A DNA stretch of 64,000 nt from Streptomyces atratus (GCF_900119365.1 NZ_FPJO01000013.1:124001-188000); one strand, 5' to 3'; shown: positions 1-9,495, numbered from the stretch's first letter. The notes: generated by a model from the letters alone, not told the origin. Numbers and translations are program-made.

Positions 1-628
1 GCAGGACACCACCGGCCAGCGCGAGGTCGGTCTCCCGGTTGTTGAGACTCTGACAGGCGAGATGCACCGCCACCAGGGAGGAACTGCACGCGGTGTCGAT
101 CGACAGGCTCGGTCCGCGGAAGTCGAAGCAGTACGAGAGACGGTTCGAGACCATCGTCATCATGGTGCCGGTGGCGGTGTGGGCGGCGAGTGACGAGAAG
201 CCCAGGTCGGAGAATTGCAGGATCTTGTAGTCCAGCGTGAACGCACCGACGAACACGGCGGTGTTGCTGCCGGCGAGCCCCGCGGGCCGCTGGCCACCGT
301 CCTCCAGCGCCTCCCAGGCGACCTCCAGCAGTTTGCGCTGCTGAGGGTCCATGTGGTCGGCCTCGCGCGGGCTGATGCCGAAGAAGGCGGGGTCGAACTC
401 GTCGAAGCCGTCGATGTATCCCCCGCGTCCGCCGATCAGGCGTCCGGGTTTCTCCTTGTGTCTGCTGCCGAGGCTGCCGACGTCGTAGCGATCGGCCGGT
501 GTCGGTGTGATGCAGTCCTTGCCCTCCATGAGATTCTGCCAGTACGCGCGATGGTCCGACGCACCGCCGGGCAGTCGGCACCCGATGCCGATGATCGCTA
601 CTTTGTCGCTCACAGAGGCACTGTTCAC
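1..628 (-). CDS. Type I polyketide synthase, N-terminal ketosynthase domain (partial)
   Basis: The 209 visible residues open with a ketosynthase domain. It starts KVAIIGIGCRLPGG, has the DPQQRKLLEVAWEALEDGG segment, and reaches the active-site cysteine in DTACSSSLVAVH. A KS catalyses decarboxylative Claisen condensation in polyketide chain growth. The gene runs off the left edge, so the module content (AT, DH, KR, ACP) and the product are unknown. I chose the GTG at 626-628; an AGGAG lies about 16 nt upstream, which is long, and a second in-frame GTG at 611-613 is possible. The gene lies 60 nt downstream of the fatty acid hydroxylase on the same strand, so the two are probably co-transcribed. 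No N-terminal docking coiled coil precedes the KS, which suits a first or only (iterative) PKS protein; that is inference. Confidence 0.85.
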   Translation of the reverse strand, partial: MNSASVSDKVAIIGIGCRLPGGASDHRAYWQNLMEGKDCITPTPADRYDVGSLGSRHKEKPGRLIGGRGGYIDGFDEFDPAFFGISPREADHMDPQQRKLLEVAWEALEDGGQRPAGLAGSNTAVFVGAFTLDYKILQFSDLGFSSLAAHTATGTMMTMVSNRLSYCFDFRGPSLSIDTACSSSLVAVHLACQSLNNRETDLALAGGVL

Positions 629-688
629 GTCGGGCAAGGCTGTACTCCTAGAGTCGTGGCGCCGCGGCACGGCATATGGAAGGGCAGT

Positions 689-1555
689 TCAGGCAGAACC
701 GGTCCCGGGCCCCTTCGCACGGCGCAAGGGGTGGAGAAGGCTGGAAACGATCTCCCCGGTACGAGGGAAGGACGCGGGGTCGCCCAGGCCGACCGCGACC
801 GGTTCACGGCCGGGCCGCCAGGTGTAACTGCCGAAGAAGTGGTCCCAGATCGACAGGTCCGAGCCGTAGTGACCCGCCTCGGACAGTTCGGTGCTGTGGT
901 GCAGACGGTGCTGCTCGGGGCTGGCGAGCACATGGTTGAGCCGGCCGATGCGCACGTCGATGTTGGCGTGGACGAAATAGCCCTGGGCAGCCACGAAAAG
1001 GCCCACGACGAGCACCGAGCCACGGGAGAAACCGACCAGGGCCAGAGCCAGCTGAACGGTTCCCTGCGCGAGCACGATATCGAGTACGTGGTTGACGCCG
1101 TTATTGGCGACGTTGACCTTTTCCGGCACATGGTGCACACCGTGCACGCGCCACAGTATCGCGTTGGTGTGACCGAGCCTGTGCACCAGATAACTGGCCA
1201 GTGAACCGGTCAACAGAGCTGCGGGTATTTCCGCCCAGAGATTGAGCGCCGGTTCGCTCGGCGACAGCATGGAGACGACCGCGGAGACCAGATATTGCGC
1301 AAAGGCACTGGCCACCATCGTCAGCAGAGAATAGATGCCGTACCAACGCCATTCACCGGCGTTCGGGTGCCAGGACCGCCGGTGCGGAATCAGGCGTTCG
1401 AGCGCCGTGAGATAGGAAATGACGCCGAGCAGGAAGAGCGGGCTCACACGGTCGGGGTCCCAGTCGAGACACAACGCCGCCGCGGCCACCGAAACCGTAC
1501 CCGCCAGCAGGAACGGGTACGCCGATACGCGCACGACAGCGCGCGCGGAGGGCAT
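689..1555 (-). CDS. Fatty acid hydroxylase / sterol desaturase superfamily membrane protein
   Basis: This is a 288-residue integral membrane protein with the three histidine clusters of the fatty acid hydroxylase superfamily: HRLGH, HGVHH and HRLHH. In this family they bind a di-iron centre that hydroxylates or desaturates an alkyl chain. At least four hydrophobic segments (for example YPFLLAGTVSVAAAALCL) flank them. I chose the ATG at 1553-1555 because GGAGG lies 8 nt upstream; a longer frame exists but lacks such a site. The gene directly precedes the PKS on the same strand, so a polyketide or fatty-acyl product of that PKS is a plausible substrate. That link is inference. The substrate cannot be read from the sequence. 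Confidence 0.85.
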   Translation of the reverse strand: MPSARAVVRVSAYPFLLAGTVSVAAAALCLDWDPDRVSPLFLLGVISYLTALERLIPHRRSWHPNAGEWRWYGIYSLLTMVASAFAQYLVSAVVSMLSPSEPALNLWAEIPAALLTGSLASYLVHRLGHTNAILWRVHGVHHVPEKVNVANNGVNHVLDIVLAQGTVQLALALVGFSRGSVLVVGLFVAAQGYFVHANIDVRIGRLNHVLASPEQHRLHHSTELSEAGHYGSDLSIWDHFFGSYTWRPGREPVAVGLGDPASFPRTGEIVSSLLHPLRRAKGPGTGSA

Positions 1556-2056
1556 CGGCGCCACCTCCCTCCGGACCCGACCGGAATTCACCTCCGGATC
1601 ACTGCCGGGCAACGGCTCACAACTTTCCACTCAAGCACCTTCACGAAAGGAACCAGCACGGAAACGTGCACGGCAAAGCGCACGGACCGTGAAAGAGAAA
1701 CTGATGAATAGCTGCGGACGCACAGGACCGGGGCGCCGGACGCCACCTGTCACGTGCGGGGGATGTGGGATGAAGTGTGGTGCGAGCCGTCTCGTGGGCC
1801 CCGCGGACCCCAGATGCCGTCACCGGGGGCCCGCTCTACTGATTTTTCCCTACTCGGCGACCTCAACCGTCGAATTCAAGCCGCGTCGCGATGCCCGGCG
1901 GCGGCCATGACAAGAATAGCGACTGACACCCGGACCACCCGGTCAACCGTGAATATGAATTACTAGTAATACCGACAAGTCTTTTCGATTCTTCCGGGCG
2001 CCGCTCCCCGAACAGCAGGGAACGACAAGGAACGCCCCGAGTCCGCCCCCGGGTGC
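1556..2056. promoter_or_regulatory. Intergenic region with a 12-bp AT-rich palindrome
   Basis: This 501-bp stretch has no convincing gene. It lies upstream of the hydroxylase/PKS pair and downstream of gltD, so it should carry the promoter of the pair. A perfect palindrome ATTACTAGTAAT sits at 1959-1970 in an unusually AT-rich patch. It could be a regulator site or part of a promoter; I recognise no known consensus. Confidence 0.4.
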
Positions 2057-3565
2057 TCAGGCCACCAGGGGCCGGTCCTGGGGTGCGATCGGGGCCGGGA
2101 GCACCGTGGAACCGCTCAGGAAGCGGTCCGTCGCGGCGGCGGCGGACCGCCCCTCCGCTATGGCCCACACCACCAGGGACTGGCCGCGCCCCGCGTCTCC
2201 GGCGATGAAGATCCCATCCGTCCGGGTGCGGGCCGCCCGCCCGGACGGCTCCGTCGTCTTTGCCCCGAAACCGGCGTTCCGGGCGAAGTTTCCCCGGTCG
2301 TCCAGTGTGAGTCCGAGCTGCCTCATCAGCCCCGTGCCGTGTTCGGGGCCGTAGAAGCCGAGGGCGATCAGTACCAGGTCCGCCGGGATGCTCCGCTCGG
2401 TCTCCGGGCGGGGGCTTCTGCCTTCGGGTTCCACTTCCGCGAGGTGCAGCGCCCGCACCTGCCCGGACCGGTCGCCCTCGAAGCGGAGGGTGGCCGAGGC
2501 GAAGACCCGCGGATCCGCGCCTTCCTGCCCCCGGGCCTCCTCGTGGGCATGGGATATCCGGTAGACCTTCGGATGGACGGGCCAGGGCTCGCTGTCCCGC
2601 CGGGTGTCGCCGGGCTCCGGGTTGATGTCCAACTGCACCACGGAGGCAGCCCCTTGGCGCAGCGCGGTCCCCATGCAGTCCGAGCCGGTGTCCCCTCCCC
2701 CGACGATCACCACATGCTTGCTCTCGGCGGTGACGGCGGGCGCTTCGCAGTCGCCCTCGGTGACGCGGTTGGCCAGGGTCAGATAGTCCATGGCCTGATG
2801 GATGCCGCACAGCTCACGGCCGGGGACGGGCAGTTCCCGTTGCCCTCGCGCGCCGACCGCGATCACGACCGCATCGTGCCGCTCGGTGAGCTCGGCGGCG
2901 TCGAGGTCGTGGCCGATGTCCACCCCGGTGCGGAATTTGGTGCCCTCCGCCCGCATCTGCTCGATGCGGCGGTCCAGATGGCGCTTCTCCATCTTGAACT
3001 CGGGGATGCCGTAGCGGAGCAGTCCGCCGATGCGGTCGGCGCGCTCGTAGACGGCGACGGTATGGCCGATTCTCGTGAGTTGCTGTGCCGCGGCCAGGCC
3101 CGCGGGACCGGAGCCGACGATGGCGACGGTCTTCCCGCTGAGCCGCTCGGGCGGCCGCGGTGAGGCGTACCCGCGTTCCCAGATCTGGTCGGCGATGGCC
3201 TGCTCGACATTCTTTATGGTCACCGGGTCCGCGTTGATGGTCAGCACACAGGCGTCCTCGCACGGTGCCGGGCACAGCCGGCCGGTGAACTCCGGGAAGT
3301 TGTTCGTCGCGTGCAACCGCTCGGCCGCGGCCCGCCAGTCGGCCCGTCTGGCGTACGTGTTCCACTCGGGGATGAGGTTTCCCAGCGGGCAGCCGCTGTG
3401 GCAGAACGGGATCCCGCAGTCCATGCAGCGCCCGGCCTGCTCGGACACGAGCGGGAGCCGCACCTGTCCCGCGTAGACCTCGTTCCAGTCGCGCAGCCGT
3501 TCCTGGACCGGCCGTGCCGGGACGGGCCGGCGGGGGAATTTGAGGAAGCCGTGCGGGTCCGTCAT
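2057..3565 (-). CDS. gltD: Glutamate synthase small subunit-like FAD/NAD(P) oxidoreductase
   Basis: This 502-residue protein matches GltD, the beta subunit of NADPH-glutamate synthase, which passes electrons from NADPH through FAD and Fe-S clusters to the large subunit. The N-terminal Fe-S domain shows CMDCGIPFCHSGCPLGN and CPAPCEDAC. The FAD site is GSGPAGLAAAQQLTRIGHT and the NADPH site VGGGDTGSDC. Length is normal for the family (about 480-500). The start is ATG 3563-3565 with GGAGG 5 nt upstream. No gltB lies beside it; the neighbours are a PKS/hydroxylase pair and an APH remnant. It is therefore either the partner of a distant gltB or an orphan GltD-like reductase serving another enzyme. 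Confidence 0.88.
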   Translation of the reverse strand: MTDPHGFLKFPRRPVPARPVQERLRDWNEVYAGQVRLPLVSEQAGRCMDCGIPFCHSGCPLGNLIPEWNTYARRADWRAAAERLHATNNFPEFTGRLCPAPCEDACVLTINADPVTIKNVEQAIADQIWERGYASPRPPERLSGKTVAIVGSGPAGLAAAQQLTRIGHTVAVYERADRIGGLLRYGIPEFKMEKRHLDRRIEQMRAEGTKFRTGVDIGHDLDAAELTERHDAVVIAVGARGQRELPVPGRELCGIHQAMDYLTLANRVTEGDCEAPAVTAESKHVVIVGGGDTGSDCMGTALRQGAASVVQLDINPEPGDTRRDSEPWPVHPKVYRISHAHEEARGQEGADPRVFASATLRFEGDRSGQVRALHLAEVEPEGRSPRPETERSIPADLVLIALGFYGPEHGTGLMRQLGLTLDDRGNFARNAGFGAKTTEPSGRAARTRTDGIFIAGDAGRGQSLVVWAIAEGRSAAAATDRFLSGSTVLPAPIAPQDRPLVA

Positions 3566-3674
3566 GGCAGCCTCCATCGCTCACTCGCGGTGTGCAGGCG
3601 TTTTTGCCAGCGTACGCCTGCTTTGTCGACCGGCCCAGCGTGCCGGTGGCACCCCTTCGGTCCGGCCGGAACGG

Positions 3675-4070
3675 TTACCGGCGGGTCGCGCGCACGGCGG
3701 CTTCCGCCGAGTCCGCCAGACCCTCGACGGTCGCCACCTCGCCGTCCAGCCAGCGGGACACCGCCCAGGGCCACGGGTAGCCGAAGTCCGGCTCCCCCAC
3801 CCCCATCGGCACCGGGACGGCCAGCGGCAGGCGCGGGGCGAGCCGGGGCAGCCACACGGACTCCTTCCGGGCCTGCCCGATCGCCCCGGCGTGCCGGGGC
3901 GGCCGGACGGAGAGCCGCTCGCCGAGCCGGTGGATCACATGGTCCGAGCCGGACCGGTCGAGCGGCTTCAGCGGCAGCCCCGCCCACTGGGGGAACTGCG
4001 TGTCGACCAGACGCCGGACGAGTGCGGTGTCGATCGCGGGGTGGATGTCCACCGTTCGCTCGGTGGTCAA
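3675..4070 (-). pseudogene. Truncated aminoglycoside phosphotransferase (APH family)
   Basis: About 131 codons resemble the N-terminal lobe of Streptomyces APH-family kinases: VRRLVDTQFPQWAGLPL, GSDHVIHRLGERLSVR and the hinge-like PWPWAVSRWLDGE. The frame stops at TAA 3675-3677 just after the hinge. The C-terminal lobe that carries the HGD-type catalytic loop and the metal-binding Asp is missing (full proteins are about 300 residues). It cannot be an active kinase. The start may be TTG 4068-4070, with GGAG 6 nt upstream. I found no remainder of the gene in the 109 bp before gltD. The original function would have been phosphorylation of a small hydroxylated substrate, not necessarily an aminoglycoside. 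Confidence 0.75.
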
Positions 4071-4167
4071 GGACGGCTCCTGCCTCCGGCCGGCTGCGTG
4101 CGGCGGGCAGTGCCGGCCATCACAGCGTGCCCGGCACTCGCCTGTCGACCCGTTTTCCCGGCCGGAC

Positions 4168-5853
4168 TCACTGTGGCGTCGCCGCTCCGACGCCGGTGAC
4201 GGGGCCCTCGACGAACACCGGGGACGGGCCGGCCTCCAGGGTGAAGCGGCCGTCCGTCGGCTGCCTGACGGAGCGTCGGCCCCAGGAGTCGACCAGGGTG
4301 ACCGGACCGGTCGCGGACACCGTGAGGTCACGGGCGGTGGTGGCCCATACCACGCGGGTCGTGCCGCTGCCGGTGAAGCGGAGGGAGTAGGCCGGTGCGG
4401 ACAGGCCGTCGGTGCCCGCGTAGGTCTTGCCGCCGAGCATCCGGGCCACCACGGCCTGGGCGACCGCGGCCGGTTTGGGGGCGTTGGCGGTGACCGAGAC
4501 CGGGTTCGCGGTGGTGGCGGTCACGGGCTGCCGGAGCATGCCGAAGTTCTGTTCCTTGTTGGTGGGGTCGCTGCCGTCGTCGACCAGGTCGTACCAGTAG
4601 ACCCGGGTCACACCGTTGGCCAGGCCGATCGCGTAGAGCCGGATCAGGTTGTCGGCCTGCTGGCGTTCGGTGGTGCCGTGACCGGTGTCGGTGGGCCAGC
4701 CCATCTCGCTGAGGACGATCGGCTTGTCCTTGCCGCCGTTGGCGGCGCGGATCCGCTGCCGCAGGCCGGCGATGGTGTCGCCGGAGCCGCCCAGCCACTC
4801 CGGTCCGCCCGGGTAGTGGTAGGGGTGGACACTGTAGGCGTCCATCGACTTCAGTCCGCCGCGGTCGATCAGGTCCGGCGCGAAGCACTTGGTGCCGTCG
4901 GCGGCCACGCAGTTGCCGATGCCGATGGTGGCCGGGCCGACGACCGAGGCGCCCGGGTCCGCGGCCTTCACGGCCTGGTACACCCCTTTGAGCACGTCCA
5001 GGTAGCAGGCGGCGCTCTTTCCGCAGGCACTGTTGTTGAAAGTTCCAGCGTTGTACTCGTTGAGCACCTCGACGTTGCTCTGGCCGTACTGCTTCAGCAC
5101 CGCCGCGGCGAATTTCCCGAAGGCTGCGATGCCTTCGGGGGTGCTCGGTGTATGACCCTTGTCGTACAGGGGGTTGGCGCCGTTCGCGATGATCATCGGG
5201 GTGATGCCCAGCGCGCGGGCGCGGGCCATTTCGGCGGAGAAGGCGGCCGGGAAGGTGTAGCTGCCCTTCTTGGTCTCGAACCGGTCCCACCAGGCGTCCT
5301 CGCGGATGTGGGCGATGCCTGTCCTGCGTACCTCGTCCAGTACGTTCAGGCCCCAGCCGGCGCGTCCGATGTGCACGGCGGCGCCGAACGGCGAGGCGGG
5401 GCCGACCACGCCGTCCGGCACCGGTTCGATGACGGCGAACGAGGTGCGCAGGTCGGTCGGGTCGGTGGAGGAGCCCGCGTGCAGGGAGAGTCCGAAGTAG
5501 CCGGGGGCGAGGCCGGCGACGGGGATCGTGGCCTTCCCGCCGGAGAGCCAGCTGGTGCCACCGCGTACCCGGGTGCCCTGTTCATCGGTGATCGTCCAGG
5601 AGACCGAGGCTGCCGAGGAGCCGAACTCCACCGCTCCCTGGCCCTGTTGGAAGATCAGGCTCGGGGAGGTGACCGACAGGGTGTGCGTCGCGGCGGGGGC
5701 GGACGGGGGAAGGGCCACGAGCAGGGAAAGTGCGAGGGCCGGCGCGAGAGCGAGGGCCGGCACACGGGAGAAGCGTGAGCGGCGTCGTGGACCTGGCCGG
5801 TTGCGGCGTCGGAGGCCGGCCGTGCCGTCGGTGCCGATGGAGGTGTGGGTCAT
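4168..5853 (-). CDS. Secreted glycoside hydrolase, GH39-like (TIM-barrel, clan A type)
   Basis: A 561-residue secreted enzyme. The arginine-rich N-terminus is followed by a hydrophobic stretch (ALALAPALALSLLVALP) and a likely cleavage site after APAAT, so a Sec signal peptide is expected. A beta-sandwich region of about 120 residues precedes the barrel. The barrel carries a putative acid/base Glu in EVLNEYNAG and a nucleophile Glu in VLSEMGWPTD, the usual retaining clan GH-A layout. A small beta domain ends the protein. This resembles GH39-like exopolysaccharide hydrolases such as PslG, but the substrate is unknown. It is the first of two tandem paralogues; the second begins 102 bp upstream on the same strand. 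Confidence 0.75.
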   Translation of the reverse strand: MTHTSIGTDGTAGLRRRNRPGPRRRSRFSRVPALALAPALALSLLVALPPSAPAATHTLSVTSPSLIFQQGQGAVEFGSSAASVSWTITDEQGTRVRGGTSWLSGGKATIPVAGLAPGYFGLSLHAGSSTDPTDLRTSFAVIEPVPDGVVGPASPFGAAVHIGRAGWGLNVLDEVRRTGIAHIREDAWWDRFETKKGSYTFPAAFSAEMARARALGITPMIIANGANPLYDKGHTPSTPEGIAAFGKFAAAVLKQYGQSNVEVLNEYNAGTFNNSACGKSAACYLDVLKGVYQAVKAADPGASVVGPATIGIGNCVAADGTKCFAPDLIDRGGLKSMDAYSVHPYHYPGGPEWLGGSGDTIAGLRQRIRAANGGKDKPIVLSEMGWPTDTGHGTTERQQADNLIRLYAIGLANGVTRVYWYDLVDDGSDPTNKEQNFGMLRQPVTATTANPVSVTANAPKPAAVAQAVVARMLGGKTYAGTDGLSAPAYSLRFTGSGTTRVVWATTARDLTVSATGPVTLVDSWGRRSVRQPTDGRFTLEAGPSPVFVEGPVTGVGAATPQ

Positions 5854-5955
5854 GGTGGTTTCGCCCTCTCGCTGCCGAGATGGTGGACGTGACGGGTATC
5901 GGGAACGACGGCCGGTGCGCGCAACGTGTCGCGGCGCCCGCCGGCCGGGGTCGGG

Positions 5956-8817
5956 TCAGCGGGTCAGCTGTACCTGCTGATACCGCACCAGCTTCCAGTT
6001 GTTGAGCCCGTCGCCCCAGGTCTGCCATCCGTCCAGACCGAGCGAGCGGTAGTTGTTCTCCCGCTCCACACCGTCGTTCTTGTTGACTGTCAGGGTCAGC
6101 GAGAACGAGGGGTCCCCGGGCGACAGCGGGGCAATCCGTTTCCACGGTACGGCGACCAGATAGGTCGTCGTACCGGCCTCGTCGTCGCGGGCGACCCGGA
6201 CATCGGCGCCCTCCACGGACCCCACCGGGTAGTCCTTCGGCAGGGATTCTACGAAGACACCCGGCCCCTCCGTCACGGTGTCACCGGCGTAGAGCATGTA
6301 CCAGTCAGCACCCCAACTTCCCAGCCCCTCACCGGGTTTGCCCGGCTGGACCCCGATCCCGATGCTGTCACCGGCAGGCAGCCAGGCGATCCGCTGCGCC
6401 GTTCGGTGGTTCTTTTCCCGGACGACTGCGGACACGTACAGGTTCTTGTCGTCCCAGGTCGCCCACATGTCGCCGTCGGCGACGGAGAGTTCGATGCCGT
6501 TGTACGAGCCGACTTCGGAGAGGTCCACCTTCGGGACGTTCTCCAGTCCGGTGAGCCTGCCGTCCACCAGGTGCGGCGTGGCCCTGGCGATCGGGCTGAA
6601 GCCGAAGGAGTCGCTGTCGTGTGCGGTGCGTCCGTCCGCGAGCCTCGCGGTCACCTCGACGGGCCGGACTGCGTAGGCGCAGGCTCCGTCGACGGTGGCA
6701 CGGAAGGTGCGGGTGGCCAGCGGCGGGACCGTACCCCCGCTGCCGCTGCTGACGCCTGCGATCGTTCCGGTGCGGTCGCCGAAGGACCAGCCGATCCCGG
6801 TCACCCCGACCGATGCGTCCGGCAAGTGGTTGGTGACGGTCACCGCCAGCCGGTCGGTGCGGGTGGCACCCTTCACCGACATCTCCGGGGACACGTCGAC
6901 CGTCACCGGCTCGGCCGTCACCCGCGTGCCGGTCGCGACCGCGCCGGCCCGCTTCCCGTCGAGGGTGACCGCCGCCGCCAGGCCGCGGCTGCCGGGCATG
7001 TCACCGGCCGGGACCTTCAGCACGGCGCTCGCCCGCCGGCCGGGCGCCGCCGAGACGGTGACCCGCTCGCCCTCGATCTCGAAGACCGCGGTGCGCCTGC
7101 GCGTCGGCGCCCCGTCACCGTGGCCCGTGGCACGGTTGTCGAGTGTGGCGGTCACCGGTACCTCGGCGCCCGCCGCGATGTCCTTCGGCGCGGACAGCGA
7201 GAGCAGCGGTGTCTCCTCGACCTTGTCCACCGCGGCCCGCAGATAGACCGGTGCGCCGGTGGCCGTCAGATGCACCCAGCCGTCCACCGGCTCCAGCACT
7301 CGCTCCGCTCCGAGCATGTCCACCACGGTGACCGGCTTCCCGGTCCGCACCCGGACCGGCGTGCCGGAGCGGTCGCCGCTCCACAGGGCCGTGGTCACCG
7401 CGCCGCCGCCGGGCGAGCCGGAGGCGGACCTGAAGGTGTACGCGTACAGGTCGCACTCGCCCGTGCGCAGCCGGCCGGTGAACTGCGCTTCGGTCAGTTC
7501 ACGGGCGACGGTGGAGTAGGCGAGGTAGGCGGGCTTCGGGTTGAGCCCGTTGGCCTCCGGGCCCGTCTTGCGCAGCAGCCCGAAGTTGTGTTCCCCGTTG
7601 CTGGGCCCGTTGCCGTCGTTGATCAGGTCGTACCAGTAGTAGCGGGAGATCCCCGCGGCCTTGGCCTCCAGCAGGGCGCGCGCGGTGGCCTGCGCCTGGG
7701 TCTGCTCGCTGACGCCGATGCCGTCCCGGTCGGCGGAGGTCCAGCCCTGCTCGGTGATCCAGATGGGGAGTTCCCTGCCATGGCTGTACTGGCGCATCAG
7801 CCGCTTGAGGCCCGCGATGTCGAGCTCGACACCCTCGGGGTCGCCCGGGGCGCGGTAGGGGTGGATGGAGATCGCGTCCATGTGCTTGAGCCCACCGAGC
7901 TTGAACAGTTCCTCGAACCAGTCAAGGGGCACCTTGAACGACGAGGCGCCGACCACGGTGACGTTCGGGTCGGCCGCCTTGACCCCGGAGTACGCGGCGG
8001 CCAGCATCTTGGCGTAGCACTTCGCGCTCTGCGAGCACACGCCGTTGGAGAATCCGCCGTAGTACTCGTTCCAGACCTCCAGCGACTCGATCCGGCCGCC
8101 GGCCTTCTCCGCGACCTGTCCGGCGTACTTCCCGAAGGCCTGGTACGCCTCGTCGGTGCTCGGGATGTTGCCGTAGTCGGAGTTGCCGAAGCCCAGCAGC
8201 ATCAAGCCGTTCTGACCGCGTGCGCCGAAGTCCGCGGTGACGCGTTCGCTGGCCTCGGGCCACTGGTACTCGCCCTTGGGGCGCTCGATGCTGCTCCAGT
8301 AGACGGAGTCGACCCGCAGCGCGTCGGCTCCGGCCCGGGCCGCGAGCTTCGTGCTGTCGTCCCAGGCGTCGCCGGGGGCGGAGCGGTGGTGGTGGTTGAT
8401 GCCGAAGAAGGAGTCGGTGGTGCGCTGCGGGTCGGGGCCTGGGTGCTGGACCGCGAAGCCGGCGGTGCGGGCGACCGGGACTCCGTCACCGGCGGTGCCC
8501 CGGAGCGTCAAGGTGTAGTAGCCGACGGGGAGTTCACCGGCATCGACGGCGCCTTCACGGGTGGCCGGGTCGACCACGGCGGTGCCGCTGCGCACGGTGC
8601 GGCCCCGGTAGTCGCGGACGCTCCAGGGCACGGCGCGGTCGCGGGCGGCGAGGACGCCGAAGGTCGCCCGCGCACCGGGATCGAAGAGGTTGCCGGGGGT
8701 GGTCACATCGATCCGTACGTCATCGGTGTCGACCGGGGTCGGGGCGAAGGCGTAGCGGGCGAAGCAGACCGGTTTCTCGCTGGACCCCATGTCCTGTGCC
8801 CAGGTGGCGATGCGCAT
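5956..8817 (-). CDS. GH39-like glycosidase with C-terminal CBM9-like domain, 5'-truncated
   Basis: This 953-residue frame is a paralogue of the adjacent glycosidase. It has a barrel with acid/base Glu in LEVWNEYYGG and nucleophile Glu in WITEQGWTS, beta-rich linker domains, and a C-terminal CBM9/DOMON-like sugar-binding domain (for example DMWATWDDKNLYVSAVVRE near residue 790). It ends WKLVRYQQVQLTR. Unlike its neighbour it has no signal peptide. The first Met (8815-8817) is already inside conserved-looking sequence, and an in-frame TGA lies about 14 codons upstream within IS-derived DNA. I infer that an insertion/deletion removed the original 5' end, promoter and signal peptide. The product may be unexpressed or trapped in the cytoplasm. 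Confidence 0.7.
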   Translation of the reverse strand: MRIATWAQDMGSSEKPVCFARYAFAPTPVDTDDVRIDVTTPGNLFDPGARATFGVLAARDRAVPWSVRDYRGRTVRSGTAVVDPATREGAVDAGELPVGYYTLTLRGTAGDGVPVARTAGFAVQHPGPDPQRTTDSFFGINHHHRSAPGDAWDDSTKLAARAGADALRVDSVYWSSIERPKGEYQWPEASERVTADFGARGQNGLMLLGFGNSDYGNIPSTDEAYQAFGKYAGQVAEKAGGRIESLEVWNEYYGGFSNGVCSQSAKCYAKMLAAAYSGVKAADPNVTVVGASSFKVPLDWFEELFKLGGLKHMDAISIHPYRAPGDPEGVELDIAGLKRLMRQYSHGRELPIWITEQGWTSADRDGIGVSEQTQAQATARALLEAKAAGISRYYWYDLINDGNGPSNGEHNFGLLRKTGPEANGLNPKPAYLAYSTVARELTEAQFTGRLRTGECDLYAYTFRSASGSPGGGAVTTALWSGDRSGTPVRVRTGKPVTVVDMLGAERVLEPVDGWVHLTATGAPVYLRAAVDKVEETPLLSLSAPKDIAAGAEVPVTATLDNRATGHGDGAPTRRRTAVFEIEGERVTVSAAPGRRASAVLKVPAGDMPGSRGLAAAVTLDGKRAGAVATGTRVTAEPVTVDVSPEMSVKGATRTDRLAVTVTNHLPDASVGVTGIGWSFGDRTGTIAGVSSGSGGTVPPLATRTFRATVDGACAYAVRPVEVTARLADGRTAHDSDSFGFSPIARATPHLVDGRLTGLENVPKVDLSEVGSYNGIELSVADGDMWATWDDKNLYVSAVVREKNHRTAQRIAWLPAGDSIGIGVQPGKPGEGLGSWGADWYMLYAGDTVTEGPGVFVESLPKDYPVGSVEGADVRVARDDEAGTTTYLVAVPWKRIAPLSPGDPSFSLTLTVNKNDGVERENNYRSLGLDGWQTWGDGLNNWKLVRYQQVQLTR

Positions 8818-8825
8818 CAGGCCGA

Positions 8826-9482
8826 GTTCTGCGTTCGAAGGACCCGGTGGGTCTCAACCAGGAGATGTGGGGACTGCTCACCCTCTACCAGGCCCTGCGC
8901 TCGGTCATGGTGACCGCGGTGGAGACAATGCCCGGCTGCGATCCCGACCGGGCCGGCTTCACCGTCGCTCTGGAAGCCGCCCGCGACACGGTGGTCAGCC
9001 TGGTCGGAACGACCGCGGTCTCAGGGCCGAGCAGCCGCCCCGACCTGGTGGGACACATCGGCGCCCGCGTCCTGCACGCGCTGCTTCCCGGGCGCCGGAT
9101 GCGACTGTCCGCCCGCATCGTCAAGTGCGGAACCTCCCGCTACAACATCTGGAACCGCGACGGACGTCCACGCGACAGCACCCTGATCACCGCCATCGAG
9201 ATCACCGTGCACCCACCAGCCCTGCCCAGCACGCAGGACCCGAGTCGGGCCCTCTCCGGCCGCTGGGGCCAGGTCTGTCAGATCTTGGCCGCGAACTCCA
9301 ACCAGGCCATGCACACCCGGGACATCGCGCGGCATCTCGGGCTCCCCACTTCGGGGCGCCCCCTCAGCAGCCTCACCGCGCAACTCTGCTATTGGGCCCG
9401 CAACGGCCGGCTCATCCGCACCGCGCCGAACACCTACAAGATCACTCTCCCTGACACCTTGACGCCACCACCGAACCCTTAA
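8826..9482 (+). pseudogene. IS4-family transposase, C-terminal fragment
   Basis: About 218 codons match the last part of Streptomyces IS4-family transposases: VLRSKDPVGLNQEMWGLL, YQALRSVM and DPDRAGFTVALEAARDTVV. The N-terminal two-thirds, which would carry the catalytic Asp residues and the Y-R-E motif, is missing. The match starts abruptly at about 8826, beside the truncated 5' end of the divergent glycosidase gene. An extra roughly 65-residue tail (for example MHTRDIARHLGLPTSGRPLS) looks like a winged-helix DNA-binding domain. The fragment cannot transpose by itself. It marks the rearrangement that cut the glycosidase gene. Confidence 0.75.
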
Positions 9483-9495
9483 CTTCGTGGCATTG

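Noticed and set aside
5926..8913. 995-codon plus-strand open frame opposite the second glycosidase
   Set aside because: It is a high-GC shadow: no motifs, and composition driven by third positions of the real minus-strand gene.
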